This document shows positions 11,401-22,935 of a stretch of 64,000 nt of DNA, piece by piece. The notes under the pieces are model-generated. The model ran no database searches. It saw nothing but the letters and a program-made list of their open reading frames with translations, and was not told where the DNA came from. The stretch spans positions 267,422 to 331,421 of the forward strand of contig NW_006500000.1 of NCBI RefSeq assembly GCF_000471905.2. Reading direction: 5' to 3'. Each line of letters opens with the position of its first letter. The stretch's first letter is position 1. The position numbers and the translations under genes were made by a program. Source of the DNA: Amborella trichopoda. Its lineage: Eukaryota; Streptophyta; Magnoliopsida; Amborellales; Amborellaceae.

Positions 11401-13100
11401 TCCAATATATCATCTACAAGTGGTACCAAAAAGTGATAATTTATGGTAATTTCATCAATCGCCTTGCTATCCACAGATATGTGTCGGGAATTAATTTTTT
11501 AGGCGTCAACCTAGGCTCACACTTCCTTGCTGAACACTGTTTATAGAAACTCTGAAACGTGTCCCTATAACTCATCTTGCTCCTTAAATCTCATTTTATA
11601 GGTTGCTTTATTTGGTTGGCTAGAACCAGAGATGAGGTCGATCTCATGTTGGATGTCTCACATGAGAGATAATCCCTCGGAACGATCATCTAGTATTAAT
11701 ATTATTGAATTCCCTCATCCATGGGTCTAGGTTAGGATGAATAAAACTAATGAGTTTTTTTTCAATTGGCACCACAACATACAATATACCTTACTCACCC
11801 AAATCCCTCATGAACTCTGTCGAAGATACGATATTAGTGTTGTCCTCTTCTGATTTTGAAGCACTGTCCACCTTGGAGGGCCTCATAATCACTTTAACTC
11901 CATCGTTTGCAAAGAAGTAAGTGTTTTTGAAACCATTATGAGTCGTACGCATAATATACTATCATCGTCTCCCCAACAACAAATGGCAAGTGTCATAAGC
12001 ACTGCATCTCCTCATATTCATCTTTGTATGTCTTTTCAATAGAAAAAGAAATAAGATATCTTTTAGAAATAGTTACCTCATTGTCGTTCTTGAACCACAT
12101 AATTTTATAAGGCTTTGGATGGTTTTTCACCTTGAGCTTAAGCTTGTCAACCATCTTCTAAGAAACAATATCATTGAACTTCTCCATCGATGATTAGATT
12201 ACACATTTTCGCATTTGCGTTACAAGTGCATGAAATATGTTTGTGTGCAACCAGTCATTTTCCTTCTTGACTTGAGGCATAATCATGTTGCATCAGGTCA
12301 CCAATGTCTCCTCATGATCACTATATGTCACTTACGGGTCTTCTTCATCAACTGGCTCATTGTACATAGGATCACCTTAAAGAAAGAGTCTTTGTTGTCC
12401 TTATCATAAAACTCCTCAGAAAGGTTAACGAATTTTCTATTTGGGCACTGTGATGAGACATGCCCATTGCCCGAACACGTTGCACCAACACCTGCACCTG
12501 CACACACACCCACACCCCGCCTATTCAAGGGTCATCCCTGCTTAATTTCAACCCTCTTTGCAAGGTTATACATTGCTACAAAACTACTACATCTTGAATT
12601 AATTGCCACATTCCATTCACATGCTTGGCAATGAACTGCTCCTCCCGCTCAATCACATCACAGTCAAAAGGTGAACGCCATCTCTGTATTCATCCACCAA
12701 CCTATCTCCTTGGTGAAATATATCCACCAACCTATCTCTTTCATCTTTTTCCTCATCTTCTCCCACGACACAATTTTAGGTTGTCTCATTCTCTCTCGCT
12801 TTGTTTTAAATTGTTTTCAGCATACTGAAATACTTTTTCTTCAATTTATTGGTAATAATTTTAACATTTTTATTCTATAGTATATCCTTATAATCAAAGA
12901 CCCTATTTATTGTGTTTAACCAGTCTATGAAGTTGGTGGGCTGCAACTTCCCTTCAAAATCAGGAATGTGTACTTTTAGATCTATAGATTTTGAGTACTA
13001 CTTATCCTTCTTGATCATATTCCTCTTTTATCGACTCATCTCGGAGCATAATTATGAAAAGGGTTGTATTCAACATCATCTTGGATAAACAAAACTTTAT
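8460..13100 (-). pseudogene. Decayed Ty3/gypsy gag-pol (chromovirus-like)
   Basis: Read on the minus strand from 13.1 to 8.46 kb the usual order gag-PR-RT-RH-INT is visible. A gag zinc knuckle lies at about 12,420-12,485 (SGNGHVSSQCPNRK, first Cys lost). RT has VPLVDDIL and FSKIDLRSGYHQ at about 11.35-11.43 kb and the catalytic YFDD at 11,175-11,186. RNase H has FERECDVLNVGIGAV near 10.75 kb. The integrase zinc-region end is at about 10.1 kb. The integrase core is at 9.0-9.37 kb (DFVLGLPHTQ, then LHGIPKIITSDRDAKF), and its C-terminal region at 8.5-8.75 kb (QVGDLVMFHLHKDRHPMG). Stops and frameshifts are frequent, so no protein can be made. It is interrupted by an insertion at about 9.39-10.06 kb. 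Confidence 0.9.
9388..10060 (-). mobile_element. Insertion inside gypsy integrase, probably a solo LTR
   Basis: The integrase frame is broken between its zinc region (about 10.07-10.15 kb) and the PWEDV-like start of the core (about 9.36 kb); the ~670 bp between has no integrase similarity. On the minus strand it carries a TATA-like 'ctctataaaaggag' at about 9.62 kb, as in an LTR promoter. Exact ends and target duplication were not resolved. Confidence 0.45.
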
Positions 13101-13749
13101 CTTGCCCATGATTTATGCCTGTAGTCCGCCTTGTAAGTTCTTGAATTTGTTGATTTCTTTTTGTGTTTTACAATTTTCAGATTTGAAAAGTCCAAACTTA
13201 GTAAAAGAAAAAAAAGAAAGAAATGAAATTATTCAGGCAAAAAGAGTTGCATATTAATAATCCAAAACTTGACAAAAATAAAATTTTTGGGCTAAATAAA
13301 ATTCTAGATATTCAAAATCCTAAAATTGCAAAAAATATGAAAATTTCAAGCTACATAAATATTTGGATATTGAAAATTGTAAAAGGTAAGAGATTTTTGG
13401 GCTCAAAATTTTTCGTGAGGCGAGGCTTTACTTTGTTTTGATAAAGCCTAGGCCTTATATCCTATTTGACTCATATCATTTATCCCCTGATCCCACTCAT
13501 TACGAGGTGGATTCACATGAATACCCCTGCTTCAATCTCTTCTTGCAATCATAGGTTTACTAAAATCACATACCCTCGACAGAAAACCAATAAAACCTAG
13601 TTGAAACTAGCAACCTCTTGGCTAATTTGATAAAACATAACTTAAAATCAGCAAACCACTGACTTAGATATAGATTCTCAGCTTTGTCATTGAAGAAAAC
13701 CTAGATGTAATGCCAATTGATGTCAAAAAAAAAAAAAAGAGAGAAAAAA

Positions 13750-14290
13750 TAATTAGTAGGCTATCAAAATATGTCAGATTTGAGAGGACTTACCTTGACC
13801 TGTCTTTCTTTGTCCAAAAAAGAGAGTCCAAAACCTTAAATAAGACATGTTGTTGTTGTTCACACCCTATTTGTATTGTTCACGCCCCAAAAGGGTCAGA
13901 AGCCTTAGCAACCCATAGCCTTTTATTGCATTATAAGAAAAAAAAAGACCCAAACTAACCATATTTAAGTTAAAAAATTATAGAAATATCCCATAAGTCC
14001 TTCACTGAGATTAACATAAAAATGGTCCCTAAACTGGCCTAACTTTAATTAGAACATTGGAAATCACTAAAAGACTAAAAAACTGCAACAAACTAAAAAT
14101 AAACTCATTCAAAAGTTAGCCTTCCCCTCTTAGATCTTCTTGCGACCTTGGGATGTGGATCATCATAAAGGGTTCATCAAAGGATTAATTGATTGGGTCA
14201 AAATGCCAATGAGAATTGCATTGACTAGTCGAAAGATTGTGCATCACATTTAGAATTGGGAATTAACAGGTTCCGCGTAAAATCGTCTGG
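13750..14290 (-). mobile_element. 5' LTR of the gypsy element
   Basis: Same LTR family as the copies at 7.26-8.46 kb, in the position expected for the 5' LTR of the minus-strand gypsy element. Shared words include 'ttgcattataa', 'ggaaatcactaaaaga', 'aaactaaaaataaactc' and 'ttgcgaccttgggatgtgga'. The ends are approximate and the divergence suggests an old insertion. Confidence 0.65.
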
Positions 14291-14349
14291 TTCACTGAAG
14301 GACTGTCGGGGAACCAAGCGATCTTGTTAGTTCACACATTTTTGTTTTT

Positions 14350-14900
14350 TTTACCGTTTTCATTGTTATTGTTATTTATTTTTACTTTTTTTTGTTTTTT
14401 TTTTTTGTAGCGATTTAATCTGGACAGGTTTCTTGAATGGCTGATTCACCTGACTGATCCAGGTTTTAAACATTAGTTTTGGTATAAGAAGATCACAATC
14501 GCTCCTAGCTATTAGATGTAAAATTTAATAGCTTAGTTTGTCTCATTAAGTTTGAAAAAATTTTCTTTAGACTTTGAGTCTAATCAATTATACAACTACC
14601 CAATTTCACATTGACCATGACTGAATATTATTTGATGGAATAGTGTAGCATGCATCGAGGGGCGCATTTCTACATGTGCGTCCCTGGCGCATCTTACATC
14701 TATCCAAAACCCAAAAATCAACAGTGTGAAAAAAGACATAAAAAAATTAATTTTTATTTTTAAAATTAATTTTCCTTTTTATATTTGTGTTTGTCAAATT
14801 CTAAAATGTTTAGATCCCAACCCAATCTTTACGATTTTGGATGGAGGATTCATATGGTTCGGCCTACTCATAAAAACCTCTTCCTTATTTGATAAAAGGA
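14350..14900. other. Unassigned spacer
   Basis: T-rich tracts, plus a segment at about 14,510-14,630 weakly resembling 37,470-37,600. No gene seen. Confidence 0.4.
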
Positions 14901-14904
14901 AAAT

Positions 14905-15250
14905 GTTTTGAAAAGGCTGCATCCTTATCAAAATAAGTAAAAGTCTCACCTCAAAAATCATTGAAAATTATAATTCTTGTACTAAAAACCTTCAAATCGA
15001 TCATCTTGGCCTTGAGCATTACGATTGTGAAAAAAATTAGGATTTCAAGCTCAAAAAATAGCATATCTTGTAACATATTATCTAGACTATCCATTTTGCC
15101 CTAAAAATAAGTGTTCAAACATCTGTGCAGCTTCAAATTTTATAGTCGGTGATGGAGATTGATTTTAGAGCATCCTCGAGATTTCTGATACCCAAAGTAC
15201 TTTCCAAAGAACAATTCAAGGTGAAGCTTTACTTTGTTTTTATAAAGCCT
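14905..15250. mobile_element. Family-1 MITE, copy a (oldest of a four-copy run)
   Basis: It has the internal landmarks of the family ('aaaatagcatatcttgtaac', 'gatcatcttggccttgagca') but its terminal repeats are diverged. It is followed directly by copy b. Confidence 0.5.
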
Positions 15251-15265
15251 AATCCCTAAAGAAAA

Positions 15266-15639
15266 GGGTGTAGTTTGCATAAGGTTTCAACCTTAAACAA
15301 TCAAAGTAAGGTGCACCTCCAAATTTTATCATAAGATGTAATTTTGGTGTAAAAAATTCTTAGAATACCCCAAGACTTCATTTTCATATCTAATGATAAA
15401 ATTTTAAACTCCAAAAATAGTTCAAATCAAATAGATATATAAATACATAAAAATCTTGAAAATAAACGGTCCAAATAATGCACTGCAAGATGCATTATTT
15501 TTTTTTGTATTCACACGTTTCGATGTCTATATGATCAATTGGAGGTGTTTCCAACTTCAAAACAGCTTTTTAATATAGAGTTTTGAGGTGCACCTGAACT
15601 CCATATATATTTTAAGGTTGGCATGTATCTTTGATATAA
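15266..15639. mobile_element. Family-1 MITE, copy b, right end lost
   Basis: It begins 'gggtgtagtttgcataaggt' and contains 'aaggtgcacctcc' and, near the right, 'ttttgaggtgcacctgaact', which form inverted arms. The right terminus stops at the start of copy c. Confidence 0.65.
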
Positions 15640-15994
15640 GGGTGCGGTTTGTATAGAGCCGAGGCTCTAAACAATCAAAGTAAAGTGCGCCTTCAAATAA
15701 TGTCGAGATATGTAGTTTCAATATTAAAAAATTTTGTGATAGCCTTAAAAAATATTTTCATCTTGAATTATAATATTTAAAGCTTCACAAAAAGTGTAGA
15801 TCGAGTAGATCTATGAAAACTTGAAAATTTACGGTAAAAAAATACGTTACAAGATGCACTATTTCAAAAACTTAAAATCCATTTTTCTCATGTCGATACA
15901 TCTTGATGTCAATATGATCAATTTGAGGATATTTAGGCATCAAAGCAACCTCTTCTAGTGAAATTTTTGAGGTGGGCTATAATTTTATGCAAAA
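15640..15994. mobile_element. Family-1 MITE, copy c, right arm interrupted
   Basis: It begins with the clean terminus 'gggtgcggtttgtatagag'. Its right arm 'gaggtgggctataatttt' breaks off where copy d has inserted. Confidence 0.7.
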
Positions 15995-16385
15995 GGGAGA
16001 AGTTTATATGAAGCCGAGGCTCTAAACAACCAAATTAGATCCTACCTCCAAACTTTCACTAGAAGAGATTGTTTTGATGCCTAAATACCCTCAAAGTGAT
16101 CATCTCGACATCAAGATGCATGGACATTAGAAAAAAAAATTGATTTCAAGTTTTGGAAATAATATATAATATATTTTTATACCCTTCAATTTTCAAGATT
16201 TTTAAGTTTTCATAGAAATGCCAATCTACACTATTTTTAAAGCTTTAAACTCTATAAATAAAGATAAAAATATATTTTAAGGCTATCACAGAGATTTTCA
16301 GAATTAAAATCATATTTCTCGATACTATTTGAAGGTAGGCTCTAATGTGATTGTTTAGAGCATAGGCTCTATACAAAGTGCACCC
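15995..16385. mobile_element. Family-1 MITE, copy d (391 bp, perfect 9-bp TSD)
   Basis: The flanking duplication tatgcaaaa is perfect: 15986-15994 and 16386-16394. The left end 'gggagaagtttatatgaagc' and the right end, reverse complement 'gggtgcactttgtatagagc', continue as inverted arms around 'gaggctctaaacaa' and 'gtaggctctaatgtgatt'. There is no open frame of note. The 9-bp duplication and long arms suggest mobilisation by a Mutator-type transposase, which is not present in the window. It ends ~370 bp upstream of the RS-rich gene's start codon. Confidence 0.88.
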
Positions 16386-16394
16386 TATGCAAAA

Positions 16395-16751
16395 TTGATT
16401 GTCATCCAAACCGGGCCATAATGAGCCGTGGGACTCTACTTTACTCTTTCCCATCGCTCCGAAAGTGTGGATCAGTCTTCCGTTATGCCCATGCCCCATT
16501 TCTACATATGCTTCTAATTTCGCTTTAACTTTATAGTTCTTGAAATGTGCAGAGGCCTTCTATGCTCTAAGAAGCCCTGAATTCTGGGAAAATAGAATCC
16601 AAACGTACACGATTCCTTAGAGCCCTTTTATGGAGCACTGCTCCGATCTTCTTTGTTTTTGATACATTTTTTTCTGTCTTGTTTTGTTCTATTTTGTTTT
16701 GTTTTTCCTCTTTGTTGTTTTTGGTGTTGATGCAGGTTTTGCACCAGAGCA
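16395..16751 (+). promoter_or_regulatory. Promoter/5' UTR zone of the RS-rich gene
   Basis: The stretch lies between the MITE run and the start codon. No convincing TATA box was singled out. A long T-rich tract ends in 'gttgatgcag' at 16,735, a good splice acceptor 16 bp before the ATG, so a 5' UTR intron is likely; its donor could not be fixed. Confidence 0.45.
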
Positions 16752-19250
16752 ATGACGTCCAAATCTCATAAACATGGAAAGCGTATTGAGGTACACCATG
16801 AAAGCACAATCATTTAGATGATACCATATTGCATTTCCCACCCATCTGCAATTCTAGCTGATTCTTGGGCTTGTAAAATTAGTGGGGTTTGATAGGAATT
16901 GATAGGTTTCTTTTTCTTCATATGAATTCGCTCTTTGTGATTTGGCATAATTTGTGAAGGCACTTTGATGTGGGTGCGCCAAGCTTGATAGATTTGTGAA
17001 ATTGAATTGCTTGCTTGATTTTATGGGAAATAGGGTTTTCTATTTTCCATATGCTTTTCCTGGTAGCTGGATAAATTTCTGTTTTGTATGGTGTTATTGA
17101 AGCTAGCGTGCGAAGTGAATGATCCATGTTGGTACTTGGTCTTTCTGATTGTATGATAATTGAGGTTCTTTCTGTATTCGGATATTTGTTTTCCACCCCT
17201 AGGTTCAAAAGATGCGAAAGAAGCTCAAGAAACATGGGCGACGCTTGGTTAGTACAAGTGGGTCGTCCTCTGAGTCCTATGATTCAAATCGGGGAAGGCC
17301 TAGGACGAGAAAAAGTAGTCACAAGAGGAAAATAATCCATTATTCCAGTAGTGAAGATGAGGACCTTCATCACAAGAAGACGAGAAGAGGAAGAAGCAGG
17401 CGTAGCATGAGGAAGAGGAGTGATTCAATTAAAAGAAAGCGGGGAAGCCCTATCAAACACAAAAGAAAGGTGAGGAAAAGAAGCTCAAGAAGTAGTTCCT
17501 TGAGCAGGTACTCCAGAAGGAGTTGCTCAACTTGTAGGAGTTGTAGTAGTAGCAGCTCAGAAAGTGATAGAGAAAGATATAAGAGAAGTGGTCGGAACTC
17601 GTCAAGAATTAAATCTCATTCAAAATACCAAATGAAGAAGAATGGGGAAATTCTGAAGAGGGCTAGCGATGAGAATGATAAATATTATGATAGGTATAGG
17701 CCTCATAGGTGCTCATCGTGTAGTGGTGGCACTGAAGATGAGGAGAGAGTAGCCCATCATAAAAAACCAGTTTGGAGTGCAACTTTATCAAAAAAGGAGA
17801 AAATAGGGGAGAGAGAAAATGAGGATAAGATGGCAATACAGTTGGATGATCGTTGCCCATCTTACACAGATGATGAGACAGATAGAAGAGGAAGGAGTGT
17901 ACTGTCCTCTATTATTGAGAGATGCGAGCCAGTTGAAAAGGAAAGTGCAGGTTCCCTTAATATTGTCCAATCTTCTAGCTCCAAGAAGGTTGATGAGTCA
18001 TCAATTCATGACAGTGGGGTTGAAAGATATTCTGCTAAGGACCTGGACATCATTAGAGAAAGCAGTAAGATCAGCTCGTCTAATGGGTCTAATGGGGGTG
18101 GTTCTCCTTCCCATAGAGTTCAGTCAAGGATCTCCCGCAAAGAGGAAAATGTTGAGACCACTGTTGATTTTGATAAACCTGATACCGAGGCTTTGGAGGC
18201 CCTTTTAAGACATAAAGCTTTGGAAAATTTGCAAAGGTTTCGTGATAGACCTGGTGGGAAAGCACTAAATATTAATGGAAAAGGGCCTGAGGGTAGAGCT
18301 TTTGGGGCAATGGCAACCAGGAATGATGAGAATACTTATGGAAAACCATCTGAGACCCCTGATAAGAAATTAGCAGCACAAGAAGTTGAGAATGAAAACA
18401 TTAGCAGTGAAAGTGCCAAGGAAGCCAGTTTTTCTGCTTTTTCTCGAATAACCACTGAACATCCCAATCAAGATGTTTCTATTACTAATCCTGGACATTT
18501 TGCTACTGCCACTTCAATAAATGGTAGTTCTAGTAGTGCGCTTACTGGAATTGCCGAGGGAGCACTTAATGCTACTAATGAAACCCAGAAAATCGCCACT
18601 CATATGCCCAGTGCATATGAACCCTCTGAGCAGGAATTATCTCAGAAAATCATGAGTACTCCATGTCAAAGAGTTACTGAAGTGGTGCCTGGCCCAAGTG
18701 AAAAAGGAGCTAATGAAGTGAAGCCTGCCCCAAAAGAAAAAATAGTTACAGAAGTGAGGCCCTCTCCTACTGAAAATGGTGAGATGGAATTAGGGACTAT
18801 TAGAGCTGATGCATCTTCTTCAGATGCTTCTTGCAGGCATGACCCAGCAATGAATAAGACAGAATTGGATAATTCGAAAGGTAGGACTATAGATAGCTCG
18901 CAATTTGAGCAGAAAACGATGTCGGTAATGCGGGGTGGAGAAATGGTGCAGGTAAGTTATCTGGGTTTGCATAATTTCTGTTTACTAATTAACTAGTTAA
19001 ATATGCATGTATGGTGCTGTTTTGAGTGTTTTAAATTTGATATCTCTTCCGTAAAAAGAAAAGGAAATGTAGGCAAAAAATGTAGGCTTAATTAGATATA
19101 GAAAATTCCCCCCATAAAGAGATATGTAGAGTTCAACCCTGAATTGGGTTTCAGAAGGCCTTGATATACTGAAACATTGGGCAGGTGAGCTACAAGGTAT
19201 ACATACCAAAACGACCCTCAGCTTTAGCAAGGAGGCAATTGCAGCGGTGA
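16752..19250 (+). CDS. RS-rich nuclear-type protein, three coding exons, 617 aa
   Basis: Coding exons are 16752-16790, 17203-18951 and 19185-19250, all joined in phase 0. Exon 1 encodes MTSKSHKHGKRIE before a 'gag|gtac' donor. Exon 2 starts after 'cacccctag' and continues in frame into the long open frame. Exon 2 ends at a consensus 'cag|gtaagt' donor. Exon 3 follows 'gggcag' and gives VSYKVYIPKRPSALARRQL plus QR and stop. Residues ~17-170 are rich in Ser-Arg, Arg-Lys and Ser-Ser-Glu runs, as in SR-type and SRRM-type nuclear proteins. Residues ~170-320 are acidic/Ser-rich. A distinct block at ~340-360 reads DTEALEALLRHKALENLQRF, and the rest is low complexity. I recall the LLRxKALENL block and the basic SYKVYIPK tail from uncharacterised plant RS proteins, but did not search. 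A role in pre-mRNA processing is inferred only. Without splicing, exon 2 would end 15 codons into the intron. Confidence 0.85.
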
Positions 19251-22119
19251 AGTGTAAGTATCATTTTTTTATACAATTAAGGCTTGAGTATTATATCCCA
19301 CTAAGGAAAACTTTGAGCATTCAAATTATAGTGCTCTTTAATCCAGATAAATGTCGCTTGTGTGTTTTTTCATGGCATAAATTCGTCAAGGGCTCAAGCC
19401 TATCTTTCAAGTAAAGACGTACAAGATGTTGGAATGTGGGCAAGTGAGTTTTACCCTAATACAATACGATATATCTCCCCTAGCTTTTTGCTTTGGCTTT
19501 TGGATGTTGGAAGGCTAAACAAGTGACCTATGAAAATACAGAAGCAAGGATTTTTTTTTTTTTTTAAGGATCATTGCTGAAGCACTGTTGATTATTACTA
19601 TAAAATTAATCTTCCTATCCATTCAGGATTGTGTCATTCTTGTTTTGCATGTAATTATTATTTTCTCACTGATAATATCTTTTTGAATGTGGCATAATCA
19701 TATAGACTGCTCATTCTCCACAAAAAAATAAAAAGAAAAGAAACGGAAATCATATAAATCACTTATAGACTGTACAAGGACGTGAACATCCATGCCTTTC
19801 TGTGACATGAACATGCTGTGCTTGACAAAGCTCCTAAAAAAGTGGCATGTGGGACATGGCAAGTCCATCCAATTCTAGTTTGTGGGCCTTTTTACATCTG
19901 TTATGTATGTATGTATCGTGTCTAAAGTGATACTAATTGAACAAGGAAAAAAAAAGAGATATTTTTATCCATCTCCTACACGTACTTTTCAAAAATTATG
20001 GATATGTACTTCTATATGGTCGTAGAATCTGGAATCCAGACAGGTGAATTCTGAGCATATATGTTGATGACTGAAATCCAGAGCTATGTGGTCTGTGCAG
20101 AAAAAGAAGAGATAAATAAATCAGGACATGCTATGTCAACATGCATGTTGGTCATGGTGTTAATGTCAATATGTCCTTCTTACATAGCTTATACTTAGGC
20201 TTCGTATTCAGCTTTGTGAAGCTCAGGAAGGAGGCCTTTATATTTTTCTAGTCACCAAGGAAGCCCTAATAACAAATAAAAAAGGTCTTATGTTCATGCA
20301 TTCAATTTTTTAGCGCAAAGAAATGGAGTTTCGTGCTATACTTTGTGATGGAAAATGTGGGCAATGTTTCAAACTTGATATCAATCTAATGTTCCTAATA
20401 GGTGTCGTGTTTCTCTTGTTATTTCTTTGCCAAATGTGGGTGATGTGGTCATTGTCTTCTCTTTGTATGCAGGGTAGTCGTTTCTTATTGACATATGAGT
20501 TTGAGATTTGCTATATGATGTGGTATCTCAAAATTCTGCAGTGCAAGTTGGCTGTGTTTGGGAATACATTTTGTTTCAAGCATATTTTCTGTGGGCATTG
20601 AGAATCCTCTTTATGTAATAGACATTGTTGGGAGGCATTCATCAAGGGGCATGTTTAGGTGTACCTCCCACTTCAAACAAAGTTGCATATATATGAGTGA
20701 AATTTAAAGTTGCTTTATCAAAAAGAAGAAGAAGAAGAAGAAGAAGATGAAGAGAGAGAGATGAGAGAGAGAGAGAGAGAGGAGGAGGAGGAGGAGGAGG
20801 AGGCGGAGGAGGTTAGTTTTATATGCTCTTCAGCTAGCATGTTCTTGTCCCCTTCAAGTGAAACCAAAATAAAAGGGCACAAGAAAACATACACTATATA
20901 GAAATTTGTTTTGTGTTTTTTATATAGTTTGGAATGTTTTTAGATAGTTCAATGTTTTTACTACTTAAGGAGATAATACAATCTGTTAAAGGTGAAAACA
21001 AATCTCAGAGAAAATGTTGATGATCAGTTTGCCATGATTAATACCAGATTACTGATCTAAGAAAAAAGGAAAAAATTAAAAAGAATAATGTTCAATGTTT
21101 ACTGTTCTTACTTTTGCATGATGATGGGGCCTTTGGCTCTACAGCCTTGTGGGAGCTGAATCCTTTAAAATTGTTTATGTTTTTGCAGTCTGATATTGAT
21201 GTTAGACTGAAGTTTGCTATTTATTTAACTAGATAGGATTTACTGACAGATAACCATTGGCTAATGGGAGGCATGTAAACTGTACTAGTTGTAATAAATA
21301 ATATAACTATAATTAATTATAATTAATTATGTGCATTGTAATTTTTTTGGTTGTTGAACCATGTATTAAAACTAGTTCAAAATTTTCATGAAGTTATACT
21401 TCTTTTTACACAATAAAAAAAATAAATTTAATTGTCTACAGTGTATTTTTCGCTTCATAATAAAAAGTAGAACTTCATCAAAACTTTTGACTTATTTTTG
21501 TATGCCATTCTTTAAAGCATGTTGTGTATGCGCGCGGTGTGCCATACATGTTTGAATTAATAAGGGTTAAGAATTACTCTTTAGTAGGCTGATTTGATTG
21601 GTGGAATACAACGGAAGTAAGGTGACCTAGTTAGTTTCCCTTGTCTTTAAAGTCCTACCATACTTCCAAATTTCTAATCATGACTATTGTCCCATTTAGG
21701 ATTCTATCAAGATCCTGTTTGAGCTAGACATGTTTGTGCTTCAAGCGGACCCTGAAGAGTATAGCATTATTTGGGTAGGTTTGTATGACTTTGAATTCAA
21801 AAGAACTCGAGAATGGCTTAACTGCCGTTAAACCAGCTAAACAATTGTGAAAGTTGTAGGGAGGACCATATTGTTGTATGGAACATTGCCAAATACTCTC
21901 TCACATGGCCTCCATTAGGTCACAATGAGCAAGGCCTATGGCTAAGGAGAAGAAACCACCAAGCTCCAGAGAAATCAGAGCCGATTGGACTCAATTTCAG
22001 CACCAATAGCCCATAAGTGGGATGAATGCTCCTATTGATGCAAATCAAAACTTGGGCTGATTCAATATTTTATGTTTTAATTTTTTTATTGAAAATTCAA
22101 GGGGAACGGATGGACTTAT
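19251..22119. other. 3' flank of the RS-rich gene, no further gene recognised
   Basis: It includes the gene's 3' UTR and then AT-rich spacer. AATAAA-like words occur at several places (for example near 20,105 and 20,865), so the poly-A site is not fixed. A short open frame at 20,323-20,601 is hydrophobic and Cys-rich with no recognisable domain, and I do not call it a gene. Confidence 0.45.
20728..20813. repeat. Purine microsatellite (GAA)n-(GA)n-(GAG)n
   Basis: A compound run of gaa, ga and gag triplets on the + strand, ~85 bp. The translated poly-Glu frame across it is a composition artefact. Confidence 0.9.
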
Positions 22120-22935
22120 TTACTTATTTATTTTATTATTGTTGGGGGTCAAGTTGGGAGTTGATTATCTGTTATGGGCTGGGTAGTGAAGTGTTTTTAA
22201 TTAGGGGTGGCGTGAGTTCTTGTTTGTTGGGAGTTTTAGGAGGCCCTTAAAAGGTGGCATTGATTTTTTTTTTGGTTAGCTATGTACATTTATTTTCCAC
22301 GTTGGAAATAAGAGGGGTCCTATTAAATAGGGAATTTGGTAGAGAATGTGTGGACTCCTAGGTTTAAGAGAGCTACCTCTGACTTAATATATCTGGAGAG
22401 AGAAATTAGGCGGGTTAACAGAGGGGTCGAAGAATAGTTACATGGATTCCTAAATTAGGGGATTTAAAAAGGTAAGTACATGAGTTTAAGAGAGAAAGGG
22501 CTATGAAGTCCTAAAATAGAGGAAGGGAGGGAGAAGTGCGTGAGGGTAATAGACGGCCCTAAATTGGTGGGTGGTACACGACTTTTACAGAAGTTGGAAA
22601 ATGCCTTTTCAATTTTTAGTTTTTGTATTTTCGGTTTTGACATGAGTATTTTCTAATGAAAGAGTCGAGATCTTATTTGGTGTGAAAAAGAGAGCTTCTT
22701 CTTTCCCTTTTGGCTTCATTTATGGCCATACTTTTTTTCCTTATTGTAGCTGAAATTTGCATATTCAAGGATCGAAAAGAAGGCAGATTTAACTTCTAGC
22801 CTTCTTTTCATACCATCCGGTATCAAAGCACGGTTTGATGGTGATCGGAGAACATGATGACTGGCCATGGTGCTTGTGGCCGATGGAATGTCGATCTGAA
22901 TTGAGTGGACGAGCGAGTTGAGAAAGTCAAATGTG
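22120..22935 (+). mobile_element. LTR end plus primer-binding site of a truncated retroelement
   Basis: At 22,818 the sequence 'cggtatcaaagcacgg' closely resembles the initiator-Met-tRNA primer-binding site (tggtatcagagc type). It is followed by 'gatcggagaacatgatga', typical of a leader/gag start. The preceding ~600 bp would be the LTR, but its TG start was not located. Just before the site, gaaaagaaggc (22774-22784) and gccttcttttc (22799-22809) form a perfect 11-bp stem. The body downstream is missing. Confidence 0.42.

Noticed and set aside
16918..17235. 105-residue antisense frame over the first intron of the RS-rich gene
   Set aside because: No domain, and it covers the intron and splice acceptor of a well-supported gene.
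17819..18208. 129-residue alternative frame inside the RS-rich gene
   Set aside because: It overlaps exon 2 in another frame, lacks domains, and is explained by the real coding frame.
20323..20601. 92-residue hydrophobic, Cys-rich frame as a small membrane protein gene
   Set aside because: It lies in the 3' flank of the RS-rich gene, has no recognisable domain, and its composition follows the local T-rich DNA.
20710..20901. Glu/Arg-rich short protein frame
   Set aside because: Produced by the purine microsatellite; no splice or start context supports it.
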